A DNA stretch of 64,000 nucleotides from an uncultured Draconibacterium sp. (GTDB lineage Bacteria; Bacteroidota; Bacteroidia; Bacteroidales; Prolixibacteraceae). The notes beneath the pieces are model-generated. The model ran no database searches and was not told the DNA's origin. It saw only the letters and a list, made by a program, of their open reading frames with translations. The translations under genes were made by a program, and so were the position numbers. The stretch lies in contig NZ_CAJXYQ010000017.1 of the NCBI RefSeq assembly GCF_913063105.1, forward strand, positions 46,491 through 110,490, read 5' to 3'. Positions 48,115 through 56,789 of the stretch are shown here, one piece after another (the first letter of the stretch is position 1; the number at the start of each line of letters is the position of its first letter).

Positions 48115-48185
48115 GGTTCCTTGGCCGAGTGGCTAGGCAGCGGTCTGCAAAACCGTGTACGGCGGTTCGACTCCGCCAGGAACCT
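48115..48185 (+). tRNA. tRNA-Cys (GCA)
   Basis: A full cloverleaf: acceptor stem GGTTCCT / AGGAACC, D-arm with GCCGAGTGGCTAGGC, anticodon loop CTGCAAA (anticodon GCA), T-arm GGCGGTTCGACTCCGCC. The discriminator is T, as expected for tRNA-Cys. CCA is not encoded. A terminator follows directly. Confidence 0.96.
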
Positions 48186-48188
48186 CAC

Positions 48189-48217
48189 AAAAAGGCAGGA
48201 TTTTCCTGCCTTTTTTT
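48189..48217 (+). terminator. Terminator of tRNA-Cys
   Basis: Stem GGCAGGA (48194-48200) / TCCTGCC (48204-48210) followed by T7. Confidence 0.92.
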
Positions 48218-48223
48218 ATTGCC

Positions 48224-48255
48224 AAAAAAAGCAGCCCTTTCCGACTGCTTTTCTA
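48224..48255 (-). terminator. Terminator of the oxidoreductase gene
   Basis: AAAGCAG (48228-48234) pairs with CTGCTTT (48245-48251); the minus strand continues into T7 after the stem. Confidence 0.7.
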
Positions 48256-48272
48256 AGATTATAATTATTTTA

Positions 48273-49589
48273 TCAAAGTTTCCAAGGTTCGCGGTACTGA
48301 TAATGCATTCGTTTTACTGCTTCTTCGTCGTTGCCAAACGATTCGGCTTTTGGATCCCAAATGACTTCGCGACCTAAATCGCAGGCAATATTACCAATGG
48401 TACACATAGTGCACGAGCTATGGCCAATTTCAACCGGCACTATCGGGTCAATACGTTTTTGTACGGCCTCAATAAAATTAATCTGGTGTGGTATTTTTGT
48501 TTCGTATGGTGTATCATCATCAGCGCTGTCAGTTTCAGGCGGCAATAACGAATCATCAGAAGCTTTGTAATGCCCTCTCGACACTTCAATCCATCCCTGA
48601 TCACCATGGAATTTTACACCTTTGGTTTTTTGTTCATCAAACGTTTCGGATGTTAACACCACCCCATTTTCGTACTTAAACTGCATAAACTCTGAGCCAT
48701 CGCCAATTGGTGCAGCCCAAACCGGACCATTTCGATCCATGCCTAAACCCCATTGGGCAATATCGAACATATGAGCACCCCAGTCGGTAGTAAAACCGCC
48801 GCCCATTTCTTTGTACCAGCGCCAGGCTCCCCATATTTCCTCATCTTGCACGGGATCGAGCGTAATTGGCGGATTTAATTCGTGGTTAAAATGAATATCG
48901 CCAGGCAGTGGTCCTAACCATAAATCCCAGTTTAAATCTTCAGGAACAGCTTCTTCAGGCAAATTGTAAGGCGTTGGAGGTGCTCCAACATAAGCATTTA
49001 CTTTTTCGATTTTACCCAATTTACCGCTTTGTACCATATTTACGGCATGCTGGAAATTCGGATCGGAACGTTGCTGACTGCCAATGCCCAAAATACGATT
49101 GGTAGCACGAACAGTTTTTACCAACTCCTGGCCTTCGCGAATGGTAAAGGTCATTGGTTTTTCAAGATAGACATCTTTGCCGGCTTTACAAGCTTCAATC
49201 GCAATTACTGCATGCCAGTGATCAGGAACAGCAATTACAACGGCGTCAATATCCTGACGTGCCAACAGCTCTTCAAATCGTTCGTACGTTTTTACCTCAA
49301 TATTTTCTTTCTTTCCGGCATAAAACTCCTTCACCATGGATTCAAAACGTGTGCGTTTGCGCCCATAAACATCGCAACCAGCCACCACTTTAACACCTGG
49401 CACCTGAAGAAAACCTTTCAATAAAAACATTGATTGACGCCCCATTCCAATAAAACCAAGACGAACGCTTTGTGCATCGCTTACTGTTTTAGTTTTGCAT
49501 GCGTGAAGAGAAGGCAATATTGTAATACCGGCCAATCCTACAGCCGAAGTGCCAATAAACCTTCTACGTGATAGATTTTTGTTAGTCAT
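48273..49589 (-). CDS. Gfo/Idh/MocA family oxidoreductase, exported
   Basis: A protein of about 438 residues. I start it at 49589 (MTNKNLSRRRFIGTSAVGLAG...) because this gives a Tat-type signal (SRRRF), with a Cys after 'SLHA' that could also be lipidated; the longer frame to 49688 lacks a sensible N-terminus. A Rossmann NAD(P) domain ('RLGFIGMGRQSMF') and 'EKPMTF' (catalytic Lys) match the family. Exported Gfo/Idh proteins of this type act on sugars or glycosides. The substrate is unknown. It appears to be a single-gene unit. Confidence 0.92.
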   Translation of the reverse strand: MTNKNLSRRRFIGTSAVGLAGITILPSLHACKTKTVSDAQSVRLGFIGMGRQSMFLLKGFLQVPGVKVVAGCDVYGRKRTRFESMVKEFYAGKKENIEVKTYERFEELLARQDIDAVVIAVPDHWHAVIAIEACKAGKDVYLEKPMTFTIREGQELVKTVRATNRILGIGSQQRSDPNFQHAVNMVQSGKLGKIEKVNAYVGAPPTPYNLPEEAVPEDLNWDLWLGPLPGDIHFNHELNPPITLDPVQDEEIWGAWRWYKEMGGGFTTDWGAHMFDIAQWGLGMDRNGPVWAAPIGDGSEFMQFKYENGVVLTSETFDEQKTKGVKFHGDQGWIEVSRGHYKASDDSLLPPETDSADDDTPYETKIPHQINFIEAVQKRIDPIVPVEIGHSSCTMCTIGNIACDLGREVIWDPKAESFGNDEEAVKRMHYQYREPWKL

Positions 49590-49800
49590 ATTCAAATTGT
49601 TTAGTATTATTTTTACGCCCATAAAAATAAGGAAACATATCTTATTGTAACAATAACAATTAAAAAAAATACTGCAAACCTGGAGCAAACACCTTACTGT
49701 TCTCTATCGTTTTAAATTCTTTTACCATATTTGCATGTATAAACCGTTCAGAGTTTTATTATTTCGTTGGTAAATAAATTTGATAACCAGGCTAATCTAA

Positions 49801-50547
49801 ATGAACATCTTTCGAATAATCTTTCTTGCACCGCTGGCTCTCATTCGGCTTTTATTTGTTGTACTTGTAAGTGCCTATGTCACCATTGTTGGCTGGTTTT
49901 GGTTAAAAACAAAAGGTTTTAGCAGGAGCCTGCAGCAGTGGGTAATTGGTACCTGGGGCCGTAGCATTCTGTTTGTTTGTGGAATTAAAACCGACCAAAA
50001 TGAGCTGCCGCAAACGCAAAATTTCATCCTGATGCCTAACCACCGCAGTTATATCGATATTTTTATTGTTGCCGGGTTAACTCCGGCAGCCATGGTAGGC
50101 AAAGCAGAACTGGCAAAATGGCCTTTTGGAGCTTTAGGTGCAAAAGTAACCAACTCGATTCTGGTAAACCGAAAGGATCCGAAAAGCCTGGTGTTAACCA
50201 TGAAAAGGATAAAAGAGTCGGTAGAAAACGGCATGCCGGTTATTCTTTTTCCTGAAGGCACGACCTACAAAGGCCCTTTAACTAAAAAATTTAAGAATGG
50301 CAGTTTTAAAATTGCTGCCGATAGCCAAATTCCGGTAATACCCATGGCCATTAATTTTGAAGATGTTAACGATGCCTGGGTAGATAAAGACACATTTGTA
50401 GGGCATTTTTTTCGCCAGCTCAGTAAACCAGTCACTAGGGTAACCATTCGTTATGGAAAGCCGCTTGTAGAAAGTAATTACAAAACGCTTCAGGAAAAAA
50501 CAAAAAAAGAAATTGATGACATGCTTGCAACTATCCAGGGTGTTTAA
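49801..50547 (+). CDS. 1-acyl-sn-glycerol-3-phosphate acyltransferase-like
   Basis: A 248-residue membrane-associated acyltransferase of the PlsC family, which acylates lysophosphatidic acid in phospholipid synthesis. HX4D is NHRSYID (H81, D86), and FPEGTT (150-155) is the substrate-binding motif. The first ~35 residues are a transmembrane helix. It overlaps the convergent permease gene by 17 bases. The acyl donor and exact acceptor are not readable. Confidence 0.92.
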   Translation: MNIFRIIFLAPLALIRLLFVVLVSAYVTIVGWFWLKTKGFSRSLQQWVIGTWGRSILFVCGIKTDQNELPQTQNFILMPNHRSYIDIFIVAGLTPAAMVGKAELAKWPFGALGAKVTNSILVNRKDPKSLVLTMKRIKESVENGMPVILFPEGTTYKGPLTKKFKNGSFKIAADSQIPVIPMAINFEDVNDAWVDKDTFVGHFFRQLSKPVTRVTIRYGKPLVESNYKTLQEKTKKEIDDMLATIQGV

Positions 50548-51892
50548 TTCTATTTTTTCTGAACCAATAAAAAAACGGTATACCCGAAAAAGCCGTTAAC
50601 ACTGCAATACTTGATTCTACTGGCCGTTCAAAATAAGCAAGCATCAACATGCCTGTACTAATAACAATAAAAAACAGCTGCACAAAAGGATATCCGGGTA
50701 AATGCAGCTTCACTTTCCGGGCTCGTCTTAACTTAATATTTCCGGCAACAGCAATAATCGGGAAAATACCCAGCGAAAATCCCATATAAGTTAATATCTG
50801 TTCAAACGTACCTGATAAAACCAGCACAATGGCAATGCAGGCTTGCAAATAAATGGCATTTACCGGAACCTTTCGTTTCGGATGCACTTTTGCAATAGCT
50901 TTAAAAAAATAACCATCGCTGGCCATTTTATAATAAACACGTGGCCCTAGCATTATAAAAGCACTTAACGAAGAAAAAAGCGCAAAAGAAATAAGCAAAG
51001 AAATAACCGTTTCAGCCATTGGGCCAAATGCCAATCCAACGGCCAAACCTCCAATTTCCGGTTCGTTTTTCATTTGCGATACCGGCACTGCATAAACAAA
51101 AAATAAATTTAAAAGAATGTACATAACCGCCACTGTTACTGTTGAAATAAGTAAAGACCGCGGAATAACCTTACCCGGATTTTTTATCTCGGAGCCAATG
51201 TAAGTTGCCGAGTTCCAACCGCTATAAGCAAACATGATAAACATTAACGACAAACCTGCAGCTTTCCAGTTACTAAAAGTAAATAGCAAAGGTTGCCCTG
51301 TAGTAATGTTTTGCAAATTACCCTTGCCAAAACATAAACCGGCAATTATAAGGCCTGCTACCAAAACTACTTTCAAAATGGTAAGTACATTTTGTATTCT
51401 TGCTCCAAATACCATTCCTCGTGCGTGTATTAAACTAAAAACAACAATTACAATAATAGCCAGATATCGGCTAAAATAATCTGCGCTTAAGCTGTTGGTA
51501 AACTCCAGTGCGTTTTGCATTTGCGGGAAAGCCCATGTGAAGTATTTTGAAAAGCCGATAGCAGAGGCGGCAATTGGAGCGGAGAAAGCCACAATCAACG
51601 ATAACCACCCGCTAAGAAAGCCCAGCATAGGCGAATATATTTTTGAAATAAATACATATTCACCACCGGCTTCAGGAAAAACCGTTCCCAATTCGCCAAA
51701 CGATAGCGCCCCACAAAAAGCAACCACTCCCCCAAGCCCCCAAAGCAAAAGCATTAGACCCGGGTTTTGTAGAAAACCCATTAAATATCCGGTGGTTGTA
51801 AATATTCCGGCTCCAATAATATTTGCTATCACAATATTGGTAACGGAAAATAAGCCCAACCGGCGTTCAAGTTTTTTGGGCAGCTGTTGCAA
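50531..51892 (-). CDS. APC family amino acid permease
   Basis: A 453-residue integral membrane transporter with about 12 hydrophobic helices. The N-terminal 'NIIGAGIFTTTG' motif is the unwound helix 1 typical of the amino acid-polyamine-organocation superfamily. The substrate cannot be told. It starts 6 bases after the stop of the methyltransferase gene upstream, so they may share a transcript. Confidence 0.93.
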   Translation of the reverse strand: MQQLPKKLERRLGLFSVTNIVIANIIGAGIFTTTGYLMGFLQNPGLMLLLWGLGGVVAFCGALSFGELGTVFPEAGGEYVFISKIYSPMLGFLSGWLSLIVAFSAPIAASAIGFSKYFTWAFPQMQNALEFTNSLSADYFSRYLAIIVIVVFSLIHARGMVFGARIQNVLTILKVVLVAGLIIAGLCFGKGNLQNITTGQPLLFTFSNWKAAGLSLMFIMFAYSGWNSATYIGSEIKNPGKVIPRSLLISTVTVAVMYILLNLFFVYAVPVSQMKNEPEIGGLAVGLAFGPMAETVISLLISFALFSSLSAFIMLGPRVYYKMASDGYFFKAIAKVHPKRKVPVNAIYLQACIAIVLVLSGTFEQILTYMGFSLGIFPIIAVAGNIKLRRARKVKLHLPGYPFVQLFFIVISTGMLMLAYFERPVESSIAVLTAFSGIPFFYWFRKNRIKHPG

Positions 51893-51898
51893 GTCGTG

Positions 51899-52537
51899 CT
51901 ATTTTAATTTAAAACTTTTTGATATTCCTGAACGACTGGTTTTATCAATACTGGTTTTATAGTTCTCCAGGCTTTCAATGTAGCGTAAAAATTCGCCTAT
52001 TCCATTTATGCGCATTGCAGTGTTGTGAGCAGCATAACATCCTCCCACTTTTAAATTCGGATCTATCGCTACAAAATAATTTTTATACCAATACTTATCT
52101 GCATCGCAAAATACAAAGTCGAATTCTTCTTTTAGTTTTGGAACCAGCTCGTGCGCATCTGCAAGTTTTAAGTCGATATATTTTGAAACTCCGGCTTTTT
52201 TAAAATTGGCCTTGGCTTGCAGGTAACGCGTTTTATCAATTTCAATTGTTGTTAACTTGCCCCCGGTTTTACTTAATGCCCAGGCAATCCAAATTGCCGA
52301 GTGCCCGGTTGAGGTTCCTATTTCAAGGGCTGATGTGTACGAATTTTCAATAATAATATCATAAAGAATTCTGCCATCTGATAAGGGCACATTCATGTCC
52401 CTCCACTCGCTGGCGTTTTCCTGAAGAAATGCCATTACTTTTTTGTCGAGGTTGTTTTCAATAGCCGGGTACTGAGCATTGGCCACACCTGCAAGCAGCA
52501 CTCCTAATAAAATCAGTAAGAATGATTTACATTTCAT
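51899..52537 (-). CDS. Exported class I SAM-dependent O-methyltransferase-like protein
   Basis: A protein of about 212 residues. I start it at ATG 52537 because it gives a signal peptide (MKCKSFLLILLGVLLAGVANAQ); a longer frame to 52567 has no support. The mature part is a Rossmann methyltransferase with 'ALEIGTSTGHSAIWIAWAL' (SAM loop), an acidic residue in 'LTTIEID' and 'DFVFCDADKYWYKNYF', like O-methyltransferase family 3 (catechol/caffeoyl-CoA type). An export signal on a SAM enzyme is unusual. The substrate is unknown. The permease gene follows 6 bases after its stop. Confidence 0.88.
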   Translation of the reverse strand: MKCKSFLLILLGVLLAGVANAQYPAIENNLDKKVMAFLQENASEWRDMNVPLSDGRILYDIIIENSYTSALEIGTSTGHSAIWIAWALSKTGGKLTTIEIDKTRYLQAKANFKKAGVSKYIDLKLADAHELVPKLKEEFDFVFCDADKYWYKNYFVAIDPNLKVGGCYAAHNTAMRINGIGEFLRYIESLENYKTSIDKTSRSGISKSFKLK

Positions 52538-52856
52538 GTGATTAGAATTGTTTGTTTTCTCAAGCATAAGATGGAACTCGCATAATTTCTATTCAACATT
52601 TATCTCGCAAATTCCTATTTTTCTCTCCATTGGTTTAATTGTTGCAATCATTTTTAGCCTATCCGTCAATACTTAAAATCATCGATAAAAATATAGAGTA
52701 TTAACCTAAAAAGCGGATATAAAGTTAAAAGAAATCGAAGAATTCCTCCTAATTTTTCGAACTCAATAAAATGGTGAGTTCTATTTTTAATTGAAAAAGA
52801 TATATACTTCTTTTTCCAGCTATTTTTATAGAAACTATATAATTAACTGAACCGAT
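52538..52856. other. Non-coding spacer
   Basis: A 319-base AT-rich stretch with no gene. It ends at the promoter of the candidate small RNA. Confidence 0.6.
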
Positions 52857-52885
52857 TTGTTTTACGAAAAAATTGCATACCTTTG
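52857..52885 (+). promoter_or_regulatory. Bacteroidetes-type promoter of a candidate small RNA
   Basis: TTG (52857-52859), an 18-base spacer, and TACCTTTG (52878-52885) fit the sigma-ABfr consensus. No coding frame of credible quality follows, but a terminator does at 52937. Confidence 0.68.
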
Positions 52886-52891
52886 TAAAGC

Positions 52892-52968
52892 ATTTGGGAT
52901 TCATCCCATATTGTGTGTTTGGGGGTTAACATTTAGGAAGGAGACTGTTGAGTCTCCTTCTTTCTTTT
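52892..52968 (+). ncRNA. Candidate small RNA (about 75 nt)
   Basis: Starting ~7 bases after the TACCTTTG box, the transcript would contain a hairpin TGGGA-TTCA-TCCCA (52895-52908), an open G-rich linker (around 52917-52935) and a terminator stem GAAGGAGAC / GTCTCCTTC (52937-52960) with a T-rich tail. It is not a known family that I can name. It could instead be a short leader of the cyclophilin gene, but that gene has its own TACATTTG box. The exact ends are estimates. Confidence 0.5.
52937..52968 (+). terminator. Terminator of the candidate small RNA
   Basis: Perfect 9-bp stem GAAGGAGAC (52937-52945) / GTCTCCTTC (52952-52960) followed by TTTCTTTT. Confidence 0.8.
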
Positions 52969-53052
52969 ACAATTCGTCATGGGCTCCTTTTCTTAACACA
53001 ATTAAATTCAAAGGTTTGCAAATCGTATGTTATGAAAATTCTGCATTTTTTC

Positions 53053-53060
53053 TACATTTG
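53053..53060 (+). promoter_or_regulatory. -7 element of the cyclophilin gene
   Basis: TACATTTG, 22 bases before the start codon. The -33 element is not clear. Confidence 0.5.
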
Positions 53061-53082
53061 TGCCGAATTTAAAATTTAAAGA

Positions 53083-53520
53083 ATGAAGACAGCTGAGATA
53101 CACACTTCAAAAGGAGTGATGAAGGTTAAGTTTTACGAAGAAGATGCCCCGGGAACTGTTGCTAATTTTATTAAGCTTTCAGAATCTGGTTTTTACGACG
53201 GATTAGCTTTTCACCGGGTTATTCCAAACTTCGTAATTCAGGGAGGATGTCCTGATGGCACAGGTGCAGGTGGACCAGGCTATTCGATAGATTGTGAGCT
53301 TGATGGCAACAACCAATACCACGACAAAGGAGTATTATCGATGGCACACGCGGGAAGAAATACCGGAGGGTCACAGTTTTTTATTTGTCACAACCGCGAA
53401 AACACCCAACACCTTGATCGTCATCATACCTGTTTCGGAAAAGTTTTTGAAGGCCTTGACGTTATCGACGATATCAGACAAGGAGATGAAATTGAAAAAA
53501 TCATCATTTCAGAAGATTAA
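53083..53520 (+). CDS. Peptidyl-prolyl cis-trans isomerase (cyclophilin type)
   Basis: A 145-residue cytoplasmic cyclophilin that speeds proline isomerisation during protein folding. Motifs 'FHRVIPNFVIQGG' (catalytic Arg) and 'GGSQFFICH' are present. Family length is typical for small bacterial PpiB-like proteins. It has its own promoter box and terminator. Confidence 0.96.
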   Translation: MKTAEIHTSKGVMKVKFYEEDAPGTVANFIKLSESGFYDGLAFHRVIPNFVIQGGCPDGTGAGGPGYSIDCELDGNNQYHDKGVLSMAHAGRNTGGSQFFICHNRENTQHLDRHHTCFGKVFEGLDVIDDIRQGDEIEKIIISED

Positions 53521-53538
53521 TTTATACGCTATAAGCTT

Positions 53539-53572
53539 AAAAGGAGTCATTTTTAATGACTCCTTTTTTTTT
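53539..53572 (+). terminator. Terminator of the cyclophilin gene
   Basis: Stem AAAAGGAGTCATT / AATGACTCCTTTT with a 3-base loop and a long T run. Confidence 0.93.
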
Positions 53573-53618
53573 GCCTTTTAAAATAATTGTAATTTCCCAC
53601 GCTATTTTAGGTAGAAAA

Positions 53619-54305
53619 ATGATTAAAGAGTTTCACTATAGATTTGAGGAGTTACAAATAACTGAAAGAGACATGGCTCCGCTTTTAGGGTTCTCCGAAA
53701 ATATTCCGGAGCCCTTTCCTCAGTATATTGAACAAAGCTTTGCCAAAGCACCAGAGCTTTGCGCCATTAAAGGCGGCTACCATTTTGTTAGTGAGATAGA
53801 TACCAAACCAGACAACAGCACTATTATCATTGCAAAAAAAGTCTTCAACCCTACAAAAGCGGTTAGTACCCAGCTTAAAAAGGCGCAACAGCTTGTACTT
53901 TTTGTTTGTACGGCCGGAGAGGGATTTAGCCAGTATTCGCGCGAAATAAGCAACGAAGACCCTATGCTGGCCTATGTTTTTGATGTGCTGGGTTCGGTTG
54001 TTGTTGAAAAGGCCATGGACAAAATTCAGGAACAATTGCAAAAAGAAGTGGCTAAACAGGGACTGGGCATATCCGACAGGTACTCGCCCGGACATTGCGA
54101 ATGGAGCCTGACTGACCAGGTCAATCTCTTTTCATTTTTCCCTGAAAACTTTTGTGGCATTCAACTTTCCGATTCACTTATTATGCATCCCATAAAATCG
54201 ATTAGCGGAATTATTGGTATCGGTGAAGGATTAAAACCCCGGGGCTTTCAGTGCCAGTTGTGCAAGGACCAAAACTGTATTTACGGAAAAATGAGGCGAC
54301 AATAA
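53619..54305 (+). CDS. Stand-alone methionine synthase activation domain-like protein
   Basis: A 228-residue protein matching the C-terminal activation domain of cobalamin-dependent methionine synthase: 'RYSPGHCEWSLTDQVNLFSFF' (normally RxSPGYxxWP..Q), 'IQLSDSLIMHPIKSISGIIGIG'. There is no B12- or homocysteine-binding domain. It ends in C-x2-C-x4-C ('CQLCKDQNC'), which could bind metal or iron-sulfur. I start it at 53619; a longer frame begins inside the preceding terminator and is rejected. It may reactivate a separate B12 enzyme. This is inference. Confidence 0.82.
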   Translation: MIKEFHYRFEELQITERDMAPLLGFSENIPEPFPQYIEQSFAKAPELCAIKGGYHFVSEIDTKPDNSTIIIAKKVFNPTKAVSTQLKKAQQLVLFVCTAGEGFSQYSREISNEDPMLAYVFDVLGSVVVEKAMDKIQEQLQKEVAKQGLGISDRYSPGHCEWSLTDQVNLFSFFPENFCGIQLSDSLIMHPIKSISGIIGIGEGLKPRGFQCQLCKDQNCIYGKMRRQ

Positions 54306-54511
54306 ATCCTTCTCAAAAAATTCAACTTTTTGACTAAAAAAGTAGACTTGCAAAAATTCATAAAAATTAATATTCAGGTATTGCAAATGTCGTTTCCATA
54401 CTATTTATTTGCTAAGGTATAGCAATACGATTTTTTGCATTTAACAAAGATTAAACCCAGTAATCTTTCTGTTTTTTTTGATATTTACTTAAACTAAATT
54501 TAACTGGAGAA

Positions 54512-54835
54512 ATGACGAATAACAAACCAAAAGTAATTAAAGATTATAGCAAGCTCGACAAAGAGCTACAGCAGCAAATAAAACTTATTTATGCTGATGG
54601 TTTTGCTGATAACCTGATTCATTTTTTTGATAAAACCGGTCAAAAGATTACCGTACTTCCTTTTGAAACTGAGCACAAGTATTACATGTTAAGGATGACG
54701 GAAAATGAAGCCGTTGCATTGGTTGATGAGGATGATGATTACGATGATGATGGTTTCTTAAAAGATGACGTGAAACAAGACTATGAAGACAAATATGCAG
54801 ATCTTGATCACGTTGCTGACCAAATAGAAGATTAA
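54512..54835 (+). CDS. Small acidic protein, unknown function
   Basis: A 107-residue, strongly acidic protein (C-terminal Asp/Glu run 'VDEDDDYDDDGFLKDDV'). I do not recognise the family. A compact N-terminal part with 'LIYADGFADNLIHFFDKTGQKITVLPFETEHKYYMLRM' suggests a small folded domain. It ends at a bidirectional terminator and is convergent with the cell-division cluster. Confidence 0.7.
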   Translation: MTNNKPKVIKDYSKLDKELQQQIKLIYADGFADNLIHFFDKTGQKITVLPFETEHKYYMLRMTENEAVALVDEDDDYDDDGFLKDDVKQDYEDKYADLDHVADQIED

Positions 54836-54841
54836 ATCCAT

Positions 54842-54893
54842 AAAAAAAAGAAACAGGCCTGTACAACAAATACAAGCCTGTTTCTTTTAAAAA
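54842..54893. terminator. Bidirectional terminator of the dcw cluster and the acidic-protein gene
   Basis: A long stem AAAGAAACAGGC (54847-54858) / GCCTGTTTCTTT (54876-54887), flanked by A on the left and T on the right. It ends the plus-strand acidic-protein gene and the minus-strand yqeY. Confidence 0.88.
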
Positions 54894-54908
54894 CGATTTT
54901 AGAATTGC

Positions 54909-55358
54909 CTAGCTCAATAGTGCTTTAACTTTATCGGCAATTTCTTTTCCATCGGCTTTGCCGGCTAGCTTTTTCGAGGCCATACCCATTACTTTTCCCA
55001 TATCTTTCATGCTGGAAGCGCCTGATTGTTCAATAATTTCTTTCACGGCTGCACTTAAATCTTCATCCGACATTTTTTCAGGAAGATAGCTTTCAAAAAC
55101 CGCTACTTGTTTCATTTCCTGTTCAAACAAATCATCACGCCCCTGTTCCTTATAAATTTTTGCCGAATCGGCACCCTGCTTGGCCAATTTTGATATAATT
55201 TTCATGGCATCAGCATCCGACAACTCATCGCCTGCTCCTTTGGCTGTTTGTGCTTCAAGCATTACTTTTTTTATCCCACGCAGGGCCTCCAGTTTTTCTT
55301 TCTCGCGGGCTTTCATTGCCGCTTTAATATCGTTATTAATTTGTTCTAAAAGTGCCAT
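54909..55358 (-). CDS. GatB/YqeY domain protein
   Basis: A 149-residue helical protein of the YqeY family, whose domain is shared with the GatB tail (tRNA-binding in amidotransferases). Its function as a stand-alone protein is not settled. It ends the dcw cluster, 15 bases after ftsZ, a placement seen in other Bacteroidota. Confidence 0.92.
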   Translation of the reverse strand: MALLEQINNDIKAAMKAREKEKLEALRGIKKVMLEAQTAKGAGDELSDADAMKIISKLAKQGADSAKIYKEQGRDDLFEQEMKQVAVFESYLPEKMSDEDLSAAVKEIIEQSGASSMKDMGKVMGMASKKLAGKADGKEIADKVKALLS

Positions 55359-55373
55359 AATTATTTGTTTTTT

Positions 55374-56774
55374 TTAATCAACGTTGTCGTGTAAATAACT
55401 GTTTTTGTCTGAAATACGGTTATCGCGATTCACAGAGTACCCTGATCGGTCGCGTTTGTACTTTGGATCGTTTATACGGATATTTCTACGTTTAAAAGCC
55501 GGTACGTTTTCGATTTCATCCACATCGTCGTCGCTTAAATTAGCATAATCGTTTATGTCTATTTCCTTCTCCGACTTGTTTCTTTCGCGGGATGTTATCG
55601 GATATAACGATTCAAATTCATCCTCTTCATTGTTTTGCTTTTTATCGTCTACAATAAATTCAAAAGTAGACTGGCTGCGCTTATCATCACTGTGCCGGTA
55701 AGTCTGGTCTTCATTTTTTTTTGGAGCCGCATGTTCTTTTTCCAGCGTGTGTTTTACAACTTTCCGCTGGCTTTGCTCTGAAAGCTCAGAAATAATACTG
55801 GTAGGAAAACCTGTTGCTATAACCGTTACCGAGAGCTGGTCTCCCAGGCTTTCGTCTTTCCCATTTCCCCAAATCAAATCGGCATCAAAACCTGCCATAT
55901 TCTGCACATAATCGGTAATTCGGCCCACTTCATCCATGGTTACCTCTTGTGTACCCGAATTAATGTTTACCAAAATATTTCTTGCACCTCTTATTTCATT
56001 ATCATTTAAAAGTGGTGAATTTAATGCTTTTTTCACGGCATCCTCGGCCCTGTTTTCTTCGGCACTGACCCCGGTTCCCATAACGGCCATTCCGCTTTTA
56101 CGCATTACGGTTTCTACATCAGCAAAATCAACATTTATATAACCCGGTACCGTAATAATTTCGGCAATACCCTTTGCTGCAGTCGACAACACATTATCAG
56201 CTTTGGCAAAAGCTTCTGAGATGCCGAAATCGCCATACATTTCGCGGATACGTTCGTTATTTATTACCAGCAGCGAATCAACAAAAGTGGCCAGTTCTTT
56301 AATCCCCTCGTAGGCTTGTTTTATGCGTCTTCTTCCTTCGTTTCGGAATGGAATAGTTACAATGGCCACGGTTAGGTAGCCCTGCTCTTTGCAGCACTGA
56401 GCGATTACAGGAGCGGCACCGGTTCCGGTTCCACCTCCCATCCCGGCAGTGATAAAAACCATTTTTGTATTCTCCGACAAGGCAGATTTAACATCCTCAA
56501 TGTTTTCCATTGCAGCTTGCTTTCCCACTTCCGGTTTATTTCCTGCACCACGTCCCTCGGTTAGAGAAGCCCCCAGTTGTACGCGAGTTCGAATAGCACT
56601 AGCCTCCATCGCCTGGGCATCGGTGTTGCAGATTACAAAATCCACATCACGAATCCCGTGTTTAAACATATGGTTTACAGCATTACCTCCACCGCCGCCT
56701 ACTCCAATTACCTTTATTTCGGCACCTGGTGTTTTTTCCATTACAAAATCAGCCATATTTTCCATTTTCTTCAC
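55374..56774 (-). CDS. ftsZ: Cell division protein FtsZ, canonical-tail copy
   Basis: A 466-residue tubulin-like GTPase that forms the Z ring (start could be Met7). It has GGGTGTG (113-119) and the T7 loop N214-V-D216-F-A-D219 needed for GTP hydrolysis, and 'TIPFRNEGRRR' is close to the standard motif. The linker is variable and acidic. VPAFKRR (424-430) matches the conserved FtsZ C-terminal peptide that binds FtsA; unusually, ~36 more residues follow. It lies 15 bases downstream of the other ftsZ, in the same transcript. This is probably the main FtsZ. Confidence 0.96.
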   Translation of the reverse strand: MKKMENMADFVMEKTPGAEIKVIGVGGGGGNAVNHMFKHGIRDVDFVICNTDAQAMEASAIRTRVQLGASLTEGRGAGNKPEVGKQAAMENIEDVKSALSENTKMVFITAGMGGGTGTGAAPVIAQCCKEQGYLTVAIVTIPFRNEGRRRIKQAYEGIKELATFVDSLLVINNERIREMYGDFGISEAFAKADNVLSTAAKGIAEIITVPGYINVDFADVETVMRKSGMAVMGTGVSAEENRAEDAVKKALNSPLLNDNEIRGARNILVNINSGTQEVTMDEVGRITDYVQNMAGFDADLIWGNGKDESLGDQLSVTVIATGFPTSIISELSEQSQRKVVKHTLEKEHAAPKKNEDQTYRHSDDKRSQSTFEFIVDDKKQNNEEDEFESLYPITSRERNKSEKEIDINDYANLSDDDVDEIENVPAFKRRNIRINDPKYKRDRSGYSVNRDNRISDKNSYLHDNVD

Positions 56775-56789
56775 TGTGTTTTCGTGTTA

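Noticed and set aside
48115..48185. tRNA as an integration site
   Set aside because: No integrase, no direct repeat of the tRNA end and no foreign genes are found next to it.
54720..54835. Asp-rich run in the small acidic protein as a possible tandem repeat
   Set aside because: It is a single low-complexity acidic stretch, not a repeat array.
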